Part shown: positions 15,748 to 24,840 of the stretch, piece by piece
How positions within the stretch are numbered: position 1 is the first letter of the stretch
How the letters are laid out: each line of letters starts with the position of its first letter
From: Lutimonas vermicola
GTDB taxonomy: Bacteria > Bacteroidota > Bacteroidia > Flavobacteriales > Flavobacteriaceae
Assembly (NCBI RefSeq): GCF_038433205.1
Contig: NZ_JBCDNA010000003.1
Span: 496,001 to 560,000 of the forward strand
Length of the DNA: 64,000 nt
Direction of reading: 5' to 3'
Translations under genes and position numbers: made by a program
Notes under the pieces: model-generated
Told to the model about the DNA's origin: nothing
Seen by the model: only the letters and a program-made list of their open reading frames with translations
Database searches by the model: none

Positions 15748-17601
15748 ATGTGTGGAATAACTGGTTATATAGGTTATCGCGAAGCTTATCCGATAATTAT
15801 TAACGGATTGAAAAGATTGGAATACAGAGGCTATGACAGCGCCGGAGTGATGCTGTTTGACGGTGAACAGATCAACCTGTCAAAAACCAAGGGAAAAGTT
15901 TCCAGTTTGGAGGAAAAAGTTGCTTTGGAGATATCAGAGAAGGGCTTTATTGGAGTAGGACACACACGATGGGCTACTCACGGTATTCCGAATGATGTAA
16001 ATTCTCATCCCCATACTTCTCAATCAGGTAACCTGGTGATTGTCCATAACGGAATCATTGAAAATTACGACACGATAAAGCAAGAATTGATAAGCCGGGG
16101 TTATCAGTTTCATTCTGACACCGATACTGAAGTGCTGATCAATTTAATAGAAGAAATTAAAACCACAGAAGGGGTTAAGCTTGGAAAAGCTGTTCAAATT
16201 GCACTTAATCAGGTGATTGGGGCTTATGCGATAGCAGTCTTTGACAAGTCTAAACCAGACGAAATCGTGGTCGCCAAGTTAGGAAGCCCCATAGCCATAG
16301 GAGTAGGGAAAGACTTTCAGGAGTTCTTTATCGCCTCTGATGCTTCTCCGTTTATTGAATATACCAAAAACGCCATATACCTTGAAGATGAAGAAATGGC
16401 CATTATCAAAAAAGGAAGAGAAGTTCGGGTAAGAAAGATCAAAGGTGATGCAGTGATTGATGTCAACATCCAGCAGCTAAAAATGAACCTGGAGCAAATT
16501 GAGAAAGGTGGTTACGATCATTTTATGCTTAAAGAAATTCATGAGCAACCCCGGGCAATTACCGATACTTTAAGAGGAAGGTTGCTCGTTGATGAGGCGA
16601 TTATCAAGCTTTCGGGTTTAGAGAATAACATGAAGAGATTCCTTAACGCAGAGCGAATCATTATTGTAGCCTGTGGCACCTCCTGGCATGCCGGCCTTGT
16701 GGGTGAATATATTTTTGAAGATTTCGTAAGAATACCTGTTGAGGTCGAATACGCTTCTGAATTCAGGTATAGGAACCCTGTGATTACAGAACGAGATGTA
16801 GTTATTGCCATCTCGCAATCGGGGGAAACTGCCGATACATTGGCAGCCATTAAATTGGCAAGATCAAAAGGAGCATTTGTTTTTGGTATTTGTAATGTGG
16901 TTGGATCCTCCATTACAAGAGAAAATGACTCCGGTGCTTATACCCATGCCGGTCCTGAAATAGGAGTTGCTTCGACCAAAGCTTTTACCACACAGATCAC
17001 GGTACTGTTGATGATGGCCCTGAGGTTGGCCAGAGCCAAGGGAACCATGTCAAGCGCAGATTACAGGATGAATTTACAGGAGTTACAATTAATTCCAAGT
17101 AAGATGGAACAGCTTTTGAGCATTGATGAAAATATAAAGGAAATAGCCAGAGAATACATGCTGTCAACGAACTGCCTGTATTTAGGGAGAGGATATAATT
17201 TTCCGGTAGCTTTAGAAGGGGCATTGAAATTAAAGGAAATTTCCTATATCCACGCTGAAGGCTATCCGGCTGCCGAAATGAAACACGGTCCAATTGCATT
17301 AATTGATGATAGAATGCCTGTAATTGTTATTGCAACAAGCAAAGGACATTACGAAAAAGTGGTGAGTAATATTCAGGAAATCAAATCGAGAAAAGGTAAA
17401 ATCATTGCTATCGTAACCGAAGGAGATACTACAGTTAAAGACATCGCCGACCACACTATAGAGATACCTGAAGTATCAGAGGCATTTACGCCACTGTTAA
17501 CCACAATTCCGCTGCAATTATTATCTTACCATATCGCGGTAATGAGAAATTGTAACGTGGATCAGCCAAGAAATTTGGCGAAATCAGTTACGGTGGAATA
17601 A
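15748..17601 (+). CDS. glmS: glutamine--fructose-6-phosphate aminotransferase (isomerizing)
   Basis: A 617-residue cytosolic enzyme making glucosamine-6-phosphate, the entry to peptidoglycan and LPS amino sugars. Cys2 (MCGITGYIGY) is the N-terminal glutaminase nucleophile; HTRWATHG and HNGIIENY complete that domain (residues 1 to about 235). Two SIS sugar-isomerase domains follow, with CGTSWHAG, SQSGETADT and the C-terminal LAKSVTVE. Length is standard (about 610). The upstream 110 bases show no glmS-ribozyme-like fold by eye, as expected outside Firmicutes. Confidence 0.98.
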   Translation: MCGITGYIGYREAYPIIINGLKRLEYRGYDSAGVMLFDGEQINLSKTKGKVSSLEEKVALEISEKGFIGVGHTRWATHGIPNDVNSHPHTSQSGNLVIVHNGIIENYDTIKQELISRGYQFHSDTDTEVLINLIEEIKTTEGVKLGKAVQIALNQVIGAYAIAVFDKSKPDEIVVAKLGSPIAIGVGKDFQEFFIASDASPFIEYTKNAIYLEDEEMAIIKKGREVRVRKIKGDAVIDVNIQQLKMNLEQIEKGGYDHFMLKEIHEQPRAITDTLRGRLLVDEAIIKLSGLENNMKRFLNAERIIIVACGTSWHAGLVGEYIFEDFVRIPVEVEYASEFRYRNPVITERDVVIAISQSGETADTLAAIKLARSKGAFVFGICNVVGSSITRENDSGAYTHAGPEIGVASTKAFTTQITVLLMMALRLARAKGTMSSADYRMNLQELQLIPSKMEQLLSIDENIKEIAREYMLSTNCLYLGRGYNFPVALEGALKLKEISYIHAEGYPAAEMKHGPIALIDDRMPVIVIATSKGHYEKVVSNIQEIKSRKGKIIAIVTEGDTTVKDIADHTIEIPEVSEAFTPLLTTIPLQLLSYHIAVMRNCNVDQPRNLAKSVTVE

Positions 17602-17665
17602 CTTTGCCAGTGGGTATTTGTTTATTGGGATAGAAGACATGTTTGAAGTATGTTTTAATACTAAT

Positions 17666-20044
17666 TTATCTTCTTGATCCCGAATAGGTCATAGCCTCTC
17701 CCTTGCCAAATCCATAACTTAGGCCAAGGGTAAAAAACCTGCCTCTTGTATTCCATGTGTACAGATAATATTCAGGCTGGTCTATCACTGATTCTGAAAT
17801 TCTGCTTTTAAAAACATCCCTGATAGCAAAGTTGATGACCAATTTACCCTTTGCTATTTTTTTTCTTACACCTAAATCAGCAAAAGTCAGCGCGGAAACT
17901 TCACTTTGAACCGTTTGAAAACCCGATTGGTGGTTTCCGGTAAGTTCCAGCTCAAAGTCGGCCGGAAGATTGAATTTTCCTGTCAGCCTGGCCGACCATT
18001 TGTCGCCATTAAAATCAAAGGATTGATCCTCGAATTCTCCGTTTCGTATAAAGTAGCTGTAATTGAAATCGCCGTTAAAAGTAAGCCATTTCGAAGGCCT
18101 GTATTTGAAATTGACTTCCATGCCCGTTGTATTGCTTGTTCCTATGTTTTCAGGGGTCGTGATACTTACATTGTCTTCAAAATAGGTAATCCTCTCCACT
18201 ACATCAGTCGTGTACAGATGATAGACGCCCGTATTGAACGAGATTTTATTAAAGGCAAAAATACTGGTTATTTCATAAGAATCGGTGTATTCGGGTTCAA
18301 GGTTTGGGTTTCCCGTACGTATATTATAGTTGTTTCTGAAGTTAAAAAAAGGATTCAAATCCCAAAGCCTGGGTCTGAAAATGCGCCTGGAATAGCCACC
18401 TGCAAGAGAAATAGCCTTATCAAATTTATACGAAATGTGCGCACTGGGGAAATAGTCTGTATAGTTTTGATTGTTTTTTTCATTAGTGTTGGTAAGTTCT
18501 GTTTTAAGATCGGTCATTTCAATCCTCAGGCCAGCCTTTATACCCCATGCTTCACCTTCGTAGGAGCCGGTCCCGTAAATACCGAAGACTTTTTGATTGT
18601 ATTCAAAATTATTGGTCAGATCGGGGTTGGTAATCCACTCACCATCAATGAGATCGCGAACAGTATAGTCATTCCCGACATCATTGATCACATACTGGGA
18701 ACCGAGCTCCATGTTTACTTTTTCAGAAAAGGGTTTATTATAGTCTAATTTGAAAGTATAATCTGCCTGCTGAAACTGGGTTTCTGTTTGCTGGTCGTTA
18801 AAATCATCATCACCAAAAACAGGGGTGATCACAAATTCTGATTCCTGGTCCTTACCAAAAAACCTGCCCTGAGTACTGAATAAAAGGGTATGGTCCTCAT
18901 TATCCTTGAATTCTCTTTTGTACTGTAATTCGTATTGCCATTTTGGATTTGTCGCTTCGGTGCTTTCTTTTCTCTGCCATTGGGAAACCAGGACACTTGA
19001 AGGTTCAAAAGAACTAAAATCAGTTGTTGACGGCTGGTCTTCTATCTCGTAGGCAAAATTACCCGAAAGGGTGATCACATTCAATGGGTTGATATAATAA
19101 TCTGTCCCGAGGATGATATTGTAGAAATTTTCATTTCGGTAAGCTGTCCCTTCGCTGTTTACAGTTGTATTGTTGATCCTGTCCTGATTGCTGTTTTTTG
19201 AATCACGTGGCAGGGAACGATACCCTACACCTAACTGGGCGAACAGGTTAAAATGCTCTGTACGCCGGTTTAAACTGACCCCAACGCTATGGTTATCGGG
19301 TATTCCGGTATTTAATGATATCGACCCGTTCAGTCCTTTTTTCTCATCCTTCTTAAGGACGATATTCAGGATTCCGGCAGTGCCTTCGGCATCGTATTTT
19401 GCGGATGGATTCGTAATCACCTCAATTTTTTCGATCATTTCGGCCGTGATCGTACCCAGTGTATTACTCGGGTCATCAGCCAATATGGACGGTTTTCCGT
19501 CGATGAGTATCTGAACCCCGGATTTACCACGAAGGCTCACCTCACCTTCAATACTTACAGTTACCGATGGAACATTGTTTAAAACTTCCAGGGCCCCCAT
19601 GCCTGTGGAGCTGATGTCTTTACCTACATTAAAAACACGTTTGTCAAGTCTGAACTCGACATTTGATTTTTCAGCTCTTATCTCCACTTCATCCAAAGCC
19701 TCGGTAACTTGAATCAGATATAAGGCTCCAAGATCTAATTGATTTTTTTCAATATTAAACGTAGTCAGCTTTAGGGTCTCAAAGCCAATAAAGCTAATTT
19801 CAATATAAAAATTCAAGGCATCTGTTGTTATATTGAACTTACCGCCCTCGTCAGTGGTTGTACCAGTGACACTTTGATTCGTGTCTGTGTCAAAAACAAT
19901 AACAGTGGCGAACGGAATAGGATTTTTATTGACTTCTTCCATTACGGTTCCTGATATGTTCAAAGGCTGTTTTTGAGCCGTTGCATTATATGATATCATA
20001 AATGATATGCATAGAAAAAGTATAGGGGGAAACTTAAAATTCAT
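17666..20044 (-). CDS. outer-membrane beta-barrel receptor (TonB-dependent-receptor-like)
   Basis: A protein of about 792 residues. The start at 20044 gives a signal peptide (MNFKFPPILFLCISFM, cleavage after NATAQ); a longer frame to 20086 adds unrelated residues. Residues about 30-115 are a carboxypeptidase-regulatory-like domain (ISGTVMEEVNKNPIPFATV). A plug-like domain follows (VLNNVPSVTVSIEGEVSLRG, VQILIDGKPSIL, IEKIEVITNPSAKYDAEG), then a long beta-barrel ending in GRFFTLGLSYGFG. This is the outer-membrane-protein 3 variant of the SusC/TBDR superfamily. No SusD partner is beside it, so the substrate is unknown. A TATATTTG box (reverse, 20084-20091) lies 40 bases upstream. Confidence 0.92.
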   Translation of the reverse strand: MNFKFPPILFLCISFMISYNATAQKQPLNISGTVMEEVNKNPIPFATVIVFDTDTNQSVTGTTTDEGGKFNITTDALNFYIEISFIGFETLKLTTFNIEKNQLDLGALYLIQVTEALDEVEIRAEKSNVEFRLDKRVFNVGKDISSTGMGALEVLNNVPSVTVSIEGEVSLRGKSGVQILIDGKPSILADDPSNTLGTITAEMIEKIEVITNPSAKYDAEGTAGILNIVLKKDEKKGLNGSISLNTGIPDNHSVGVSLNRRTEHFNLFAQLGVGYRSLPRDSKNSNQDRINNTTVNSEGTAYRNENFYNIILGTDYYINPLNVITLSGNFAYEIEDQPSTTDFSSFEPSSVLVSQWQRKESTEATNPKWQYELQYKREFKDNEDHTLLFSTQGRFFGKDQESEFVITPVFGDDDFNDQQTETQFQQADYTFKLDYNKPFSEKVNMELGSQYVINDVGNDYTVRDLIDGEWITNPDLTNNFEYNQKVFGIYGTGSYEGEAWGIKAGLRIEMTDLKTELTNTNEKNNQNYTDYFPSAHISYKFDKAISLAGGYSRRIFRPRLWDLNPFFNFRNNYNIRTGNPNLEPEYTDSYEITSIFAFNKISFNTGVYHLYTTDVVERITYFEDNVSITTPENIGTSNTTGMEVNFKYRPSKWLTFNGDFNYSYFIRNGEFEDQSFDFNGDKWSARLTGKFNLPADFELELTGNHQSGFQTVQSEVSALTFADLGVRKKIAKGKLVINFAIRDVFKSRISESVIDQPEYYLYTWNTRGRFFTLGLSYGFGKGEAMTYSGSRR

Positions 20045-20180
20045 ATGGATTTGGGAAATAATATGCTTAAAGCAAGAATATTGCAAATATAATGAAAATA
20101 AGATATAATGTTTAAACGAAAGAAATGGCGCTATGCAAATTCTTGATTAAGTGACAGGAAAGAAATGGGTTCGTATAAAA

Positions 20181-21236
20181 CTATCTAACCCTTTTAAATC
20201 TGAACAAGCTTAAGATCCAATTTGGCAAGGGATGATTTCCTCTTTTTCTGAAATCAATATACCATCCCAATTTTTTAATTAACGGGATTTTATGGGTTTC
20301 AACAAATTCTATTAAAGTCCCTTCAGGGGCCTGGATATAAGCGAAGTTTCCTGCTGCATCCCCCATGTCAAAAGTGTCCATTGCTCTTGCACTGTCAACT
20401 GTAAAAGGGAACCCACAATCTTTGGCTTTTTCTCGCAATTCGTCCATGCCGTTTATGTCATAACACAAATGAATAAATCCAGGGTCACCCCATATTCTGC
20501 CTTCATAGATACTTTTAGGGGTTCTGTCTTTAACCTCTACCAATTCGATTTCAGATTTCCCAAAGAGTCTGCTAAATGCCCCATTTTTAATGTCTGTATG
20601 ACGCAATAATACCCTTCTAAATAAATGATTGCCTCCTGGAATTCCTGAAAAATCATCAAATACTCTAGTCTCATCATAAACCGTTTCGTCAAATCCTAAA
20701 ATATCTCTATAAACCACCAGGCTTTCTTCTATGTTTTTTACGCCAATAATGGTTCCTAAAACACCTCCATTTACTCCTGATTCTTTTTTGAATACTTCAG
20801 CATGCTCTTTGACTTCCCAAAGATTTTTATAAGGGTCTTTTAAAAAGAAATGCTTACGCTGAGATGGGCTGCTGGTAATTTCTGTTACTAAATTCAAGTT
20901 AGCATCTTTATATCTCTGATACGCAGCTTCAATATTATCGCTTTTTAAAACGCCAATATTTATACCTAAATCCCCCAAGAGAATTTCCGATGAAATTGGA
21001 GTCGGTTCCTTCTCAGTGTGTTGCCAGATTTCGAATCCCCCGCCACCTTCCATGTTCAATGCCAGAATTGCATGTCTTGCTCTTGGCTTTCCATCGGTAT
21101 GTGGCAACATCAATTCTGCAACAGCTTCTTCGTCAAACATTAAAATATCCATAGAAAAGTGTTCGCGATACCATTTCCACGCTTCATGTACATCCACCAC
21201 TCCTACCCCTAATTGCTGAATTCCATTAATCTTCAT
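20181..21236 (-). CDS. two-domain VOC (glyoxalase/bleomycin-resistance) family protein
   Basis: A 351-residue soluble protein with two vicinal-oxygen-chelate domains (about residues 1-145 and 160-315). Each opens with a ligand-type strand (IQQLGVGVVDV, LGTIIGVKNIEESLVVYRDILGF) and the second ends near GTLIEFVETHKI, the usual last metal-ligand strand. A basic amphipathic tail (FRKRGNHPLPNW onward) follows. VOC enzymes are dioxygenases, isomerases, epimerases or binding proteins; the substrate here is unknown. It is 24 bases downstream of an SDR gene and probably shares its transcript. Confidence 0.85.
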   Translation of the reverse strand: MKINGIQQLGVGVVDVHEAWKWYREHFSMDILMFDEEAVAELMLPHTDGKPRARHAILALNMEGGGGFEIWQHTEKEPTPISSEILLGDLGINIGVLKSDNIEAAYQRYKDANLNLVTEITSSPSQRKHFFLKDPYKNLWEVKEHAEVFKKESGVNGGVLGTIIGVKNIEESLVVYRDILGFDETVYDETRVFDDFSGIPGGNHLFRRVLLRHTDIKNGAFSRLFGKSEIELVEVKDRTPKSIYEGRIWGDPGFIHLCYDINGMDELREKAKDCGFPFTVDSARAMDTFDMGDAAGNFAYIQAPEGTLIEFVETHKIPLIKKLGWYIDFRKRGNHPLPNWILSLFRFKRVR

Positions 21237-21260
21237 GACAAATCAATTTTTTTAGATCAA

Positions 21261-22055
21261 CTACAATGGTTGAACTTTAGTTGACAAATAGTAATATAAT
21301 CTCGGGAAAAACCTACGAATGTGAACCATCATTAATTCATTTCCCCCTACTAATATTTCCTTTTTTTCTTTTTCTAATTTTTTTACAATAATACGTGCTG
21401 TTTTCTCTACAGACAGGCCCTTATCCTGTCCTTCATCCATTTTATTACGAGCATTCCCATCTTTGTCTAAAGCATTCATCGAAATATTCGTTTTAATTCG
21501 ACCGGGAATTATCATAGAAACTTTTATATTATTTGAGGCATTTTCGGCCCTTAAGCTTTCAAAAAAACCATGCAATGCATGTTTTGTAGCAGCATAGGAG
21601 GATCGATAAGGAAAACCAAATTTTCCAACAATACTGGATGTTACTCCAATTTGCCCCCCTCTATTCGCTATCAGATTTGGCAACACTTTTTTAGTAAGTT
21701 CCACTGTGCCGAAAAAATTAGTATCAAATATTTTTCGATCAACGTTTATAGGGGTATCATTTGCATAAGAACGTTGACTAATGCCCCCAAAATGATATAA
21801 ACCATCAATAGTCTTTTCTATTTCCAAAACTTCGTTTACAGCCTTGGTTATGGAATCTGTATGGCCCAAATCAAATGGCATGACAGAAGCAGTACTCCCG
21901 TTATTGGTGCAAATTGCAGCTACTTCTTCCAGGGCTTCCTTTTGTCTTGCCGAAAGAATTAAATGACATTTTTTTAAAGATAATTCAATGGCAACCGCTC
22001 TACCTATTCCTGAAGAGGCTCCTGTGATCCATAAAGTTTTCCCTGTAAATTTCAT
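21261..22055 (-). CDS. short-chain dehydrogenase/reductase (DHRS7B-like SDR)
   Basis: A 264-residue classical SDR. The cofactor loop TGASSGIGRAVA (about residues 11-22), the catalytic Ser in GVTSSIVGKFGFP, and YAATKHALHGF (Tyr and Lys) are intact. The C-terminal part carries VGGNELMMVHIRRFFPRLYYYL, like membrane-peripheral DHRS7-type reductases. The absence of an acidic residue after the second strand hints at NADP(H). It is followed by the VOC gene on the same strand. Substrate unknown. Confidence 0.9.
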   Translation of the reverse strand: MKFTGKTLWITGASSGIGRAVAIELSLKKCHLILSARQKEALEEVAAICTNNGSTASVMPFDLGHTDSITKAVNEVLEIEKTIDGLYHFGGISQRSYANDTPINVDRKIFDTNFFGTVELTKKVLPNLIANRGGQIGVTSSIVGKFGFPYRSSYAATKHALHGFFESLRAENASNNIKVSMIIPGRIKTNISMNALDKDGNARNKMDEGQDKGLSVEKTARIIVKKLEKEKKEILVGGNELMMVHIRRFFPRLYYYLSTKVQPL

Positions 22056-22151
22056 TTAGACTTGTGTTCAGAAAGGAGCGAAGATAATAGATATATTTTG
22101 CTTTGAAAGTTTTTTTAAAAAAGTCTGTACTATATGAATATGGAACAATTC

Positions 22152-22778
22152 TTATTTTCCGTTAAAAGTATTCATGGTATTTGACAAGCCAGCCAAGGCA
22201 AAAGAAGTCACGGCTTTAGTGCATTTTTCTATTCTTTCATCAAGTAATTCGAGTTCTTTGGCATCCCAGTTGCCTAAAACGTAATCGATTTGCCTGCCCT
22301 TGCCATATTCGCCACCGATGCCAAATCGAAGACGGGCATAATTCTGGGTTTGCAAAACCTCGTTTATATTGGTTAATCCATTATGGCCACCGGCACTGCC
22401 CTTGGCTTTTATGCGTATAGTGCCAAAGGGAAGGTTTAAATCGTCTGTGATCACCAGGATGTTTTCCAAAGGGATATTTTCAATTTTTTGCCAATAGCTA
22501 ACCGCTTTGCCACTTAAATTCATAAAGGTATTGGGTTTGAGTAAGATAAACGTTCTGCCTTTATACTTAAAACGGGCTATATCACCTAGCTTTTTGGTTT
22601 CAAAGGTAATCTGTTCCCTTTCTGCCAAAGCGTCGAGAATACTAAAGCCGATGTTATGTCTTGTATGATGGTATTTATCACCAATGTTTCCAAGACCAAC
22701 AATAAGAAATTTTTTCATGTCAGGTTCAATATTACTTTTTGTCTGGAAAACAGACTTGAGTTTTTTCAAAAAATCCAT
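22152..22778 (-). CDS. pth: peptidyl-tRNA hydrolase
   Basis: A 208-residue enzyme that frees tRNA from peptidyl-tRNA dropped by ribosomes. Diagnostic blocks are FLIVGLGNIGDKYHHTRHNIGF (with the catalytic His in TRHNIGF), KPNTFMNLSG, ITDDLNLPFG and GSAGGHNGL. The frame opens at 22778 with a 20-residue leader; an internal ATG at 22718 (MKKFLIVGLGN) would give the usual length of about 188 and may be the true start. It lies behind a terminator after rplY, so it depends partly on readthrough or on its own promoter. Confidence 0.96.
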   Translation of the reverse strand: MDFLKKLKSVFQTKSNIEPDMKKFLIVGLGNIGDKYHHTRHNIGFSILDALAEREQITFETKKLGDIARFKYKGRTFILLKPNTFMNLSGKAVSYWQKIENIPLENILVITDDLNLPFGTIRIKAKGSAGGHNGLTNINEVLQTQNYARLRFGIGGEYGKGRQIDYVLGNWDAKELELLDERIEKCTKAVTSFALAGLSNTMNTFNGK

Positions 22779-22790
22779 GTTATAAATATA

Positions 22791-22825
22791 AAAAAAAGCT
22801 TTCCGAATTTCGAAAAGCTTTTTTT
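22791..22825 (-). terminator. intrinsic terminator between rplY and pth
   Basis: Arms of AAAAAAAGCTTT (22791-22802) and AAAGCTTTTTTT (22814-22825) pair perfectly around 11 bases. On the minus strand the stem ends in a run of seven T, so it should attenuate transcription leaving rplY; its symmetry makes it potentially bidirectional. Confidence 0.8.
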
Positions 22826-22844
22826 ATGACCATTTAAGCCGAAA

Positions 22845-23510
22845 TTATTCCGAAGCAGGTGTTCCTTCAGCAGCTGCAGCAGCTTCTCCGCCTTCTGCAC
22901 CTTCTGCGCCTTCTGTTCCTTCTTCTTCATCTTCCTCATCTTCTCCTTCTGCGGAAACCGCCAAACGAGAAACTCTAACCTGAGCCACAATTGTATTCTC
23001 TGGATGAAGAATTGAAAAGTCCCCTAAGGCCACTAATTCAGCGACACTTAATTTATCACCGATATTCAATGTAGAAATATCTGCATTGATAAAATCAGGT
23101 AAATTAGAAGGAATTGCTCTTACTCTTAATGTTCTGTATGGATTTCGTAAGTTACCACCTAACATTACACCCGGAGAATTTCCAATAATTCTTACTGGGA
23201 TATCCATAGTAACTTCCTTGTCTTCTGACAACTCATAAAAATCTACATGCAGAATTTTATCGGTTACAGGATGGAATTGAATGTCTTTTAATATAGCTTT
23301 AAACTTGTCTCCATTTTCAAGTTCAATCGATGCGGTATATACATTTGGAGTGTATACCAATTTGCTAAATGACAGTTCGTCTGCTGAAAAGTGCATAGCC
23401 TGGTCTCCTCCGTATAAAACGCAAGGAACCTTTCCAGCATTACGTAAGGCTTTGGTAGCTACCTTGCCCACGCTTTCTCTTTTAGATCCTTTGATCGTAA
23501 TTGATTTCAT
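22845..23510 (-). CDS. rplY: 50S ribosomal protein L25/general stress protein Ctc
   Basis: A 221-residue long-form bL25 that binds 5S rRNA. The N-terminal domain has KGSKRESVGKVATKALRNAG and VPCVLYGGD; the C-terminal Ctc/TL5 domain has ILHVDFYEL and DIPVRIIGNSPGVMLGG. After residue about 190 the protein ends in a very acidic low-complexity tail (EDEEDEEEGTEGAEG, then an alanine run), common in Bacteroidota bL25. It is 18 bases downstream of prs and followed by a strong terminator, so prs-rplY form one transcript. Confidence 0.96.
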   Translation of the reverse strand: MKSITIKGSKRESVGKVATKALRNAGKVPCVLYGGDQAMHFSADELSFSKLVYTPNVYTASIELENGDKFKAILKDIQFHPVTDKILHVDFYELSEDKEVTMDIPVRIIGNSPGVMLGGNLRNPYRTLRVRAIPSNLPDFINADISTLNIGDKLSVAELVALGDFSILHPENTIVAQVRVSRLAVSAEGEDEEDEEEGTEGAEGAEGGEAAAAAEGTPASE

Positions 23511-23528
23511 TTTTCTCTATTAATTAAT

Positions 23529-24470
23529 TTACATTATAAATTGTCCGCTGATGGATGTATTGGTCTGAACCTTCCTCATCACGTCAGCGAATAAGGGCGC
23601 GCAAGATACAACTTTTATTTTAGAACTTTGCTTTTTCAGTGGTATAGTATCTGTAACGATAAGTTCCTTTAAATCAGACTTTTCTATCCTTTCATAAGCC
23701 GGTCCTGATAAAATTGCGTGCGTTGTTAATGCCCTAACGCTTAAAGCGCCTCTTTCCATCATGACATCTGCTGCTTTTGTTAAGGTTCCGGCAGTGTCTA
23801 CCATGTCATCAACAAGGATTATATTACGGCCTTCAACATTACCGATCACTTCCATGGTATCAATAACATTGGCTTTTTTTCGCTGCTTATAACAGATGAC
23901 AACTTCACACTTAAGATATTTAGAATAGGCATAGGCTCTTTTTGAACCACCCATATCGGGAGAAGCAATCGTTATATTATCGAGTTTTAAATCTTCAACG
24001 TGAGGTAATAATATGGTTGATGCAAATAAGTGATCTACCGGAACTTCAAAAAAGCCCTGGATCTGATCTGCGTGAAGGTCCATGGTCATGATCCTGGTAG
24101 CACCAGCCGCTTGTAATATCTTGGCCACCAGTTTGGCGGCAATTGGCACCCTTGGTTGGTCTTTCCTGTCTTGTCTTGCCCAACCAAAATATGGCATAAC
24201 AGCAGTAATATGCCTTGCCGATGCCCTTTTGGCGGCATCAATCATCAACAGCATTTCCATTAAATTATCATTGGGAGGATTCGTAGATCCTATCAAAAAG
24301 ATTCTCCTGCCTCTGATAGATTCTTCAAAACAGACCTGATACTCGCCATCACTAAAAAGGTTTTTTCTGACTTTTCCCAACTCCATTCCATAACACTCGG
24401 CAATTTTCTCTGCAAGGACAACACTCTGGGAAGAAGCAAATATTTTTGGTGATAAATTTTCAGATTGCAT
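23529..24470 (-). CDS. prs: ribose-phosphate pyrophosphokinase
   Basis: A 313-residue cytosolic enzyme making PRPP from ribose 5-phosphate and ATP, feeding nucleotide, histidine and tryptophan synthesis. Visible motifs: FSDGEYQVCFEESIRG, YFGWARQDRKDQPR (ATP flexible loop), MDLHADQIQGFF (metal site) and VDDMVDTAGTL, the PRPP-binding signature. Length is normal (about 310-320). It has a good promoter (24514-24542) and leads into rplY. Confidence 0.97.
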   Translation of the reverse strand: MQSENLSPKIFASSQSVVLAEKIAECYGMELGKVRKNLFSDGEYQVCFEESIRGRRIFLIGSTNPPNDNLMEMLLMIDAAKRASARHITAVMPYFGWARQDRKDQPRVPIAAKLVAKILQAAGATRIMTMDLHADQIQGFFEVPVDHLFASTILLPHVEDLKLDNITIASPDMGGSKRAYAYSKYLKCEVVICYKQRKKANVIDTMEVIGNVEGRNIILVDDMVDTAGTLTKAADVMMERGALSVRALTTHAILSGPAYERIEKSDLKELIVTDTIPLKKQSSKIKVVSCAPLFADVMRKVQTNTSISGQFIM

Positions 24471-24513
24471 AAGGTTTTGTTTTTTAGGATTTTGAATGGA
24501 TTTATTGCGTTTG

Positions 24514-24542
24514 CAAAATTAATTAAATATTTCCATTGGCAA
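24514..24542 (-). promoter_or_regulatory. promoter of prs-rplY
   Basis: Read on the minus strand, TTG (24540-24542), an 18-base spacer and TAATTTTG (24514-24521) match the Bacteroidota promoter consensus. The -7 box lies 44 bases ahead of the prs ATG. Confidence 0.7.
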
Positions 24543-24695
24543 ATACTAATTGTAAAGAATTTAGGCGATCATTTTGAAGATATGTTAAATGCTAATTAGC
24601 TTAAAAAAAGATTATATTTTTCAACAAAAAGATTATATTTGCATCCCCAAAAAAGAAGTATTTGTTACTTTTATTTCTGGACTACTCAAAAAGAG

Positions 24696-24779
24696 GCCTT
24701 GGTGGCGGAATTGGTAGACGCGCTGGATTCAAAATCCAGTGATTGCAAGATCGTGTGGGTTCGATTCCCACCCAAGGTA
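24696..24779 (+). tRNA. tRNA-Leu (anticodon CAA)
   Basis: An 84-base class II tRNA. Acceptor GCCTTGG pairs with CCAAGGT (one G-T end pair); the D arm contains TTGGTAGACG; the anticodon stem CTGGA/TCCAG encloses TTCAAAA, giving CAA for UUG codons; an extended variable arm follows; and the T loop is TTCGATTC. The CCA end is not encoded. A TATATTTG box (24634-24641) lies 55 bases upstream. Confidence 0.95.
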
Positions 24780-24806
24780 CAACAAACCGAAAAAATGGTA
24801 AATCGT

Positions 24807-24840
24807 GAGCGAGCTTCAAAAAGAAAGCTCGCTTTCTTTT
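24807..24840 (+). terminator. intrinsic terminator of tRNA-Leu
   Basis: AGCGAGCTT (24808-24816) pairs with AAGCTCGCT (24825-24833) around an 8-base loop, with one more G-U pair at the base, followed by a T-rich tract. It stands 28 bases after the tRNA and is the first hairpin of the repeat array described next. Confidence 0.7.

Noticed and set aside
17906..18748. 280-codon plus-strand frame opposite the outer-membrane receptor
   Set aside because: It is the antisense shadow of a well-supported receptor gene; its residues show no motif or signal.
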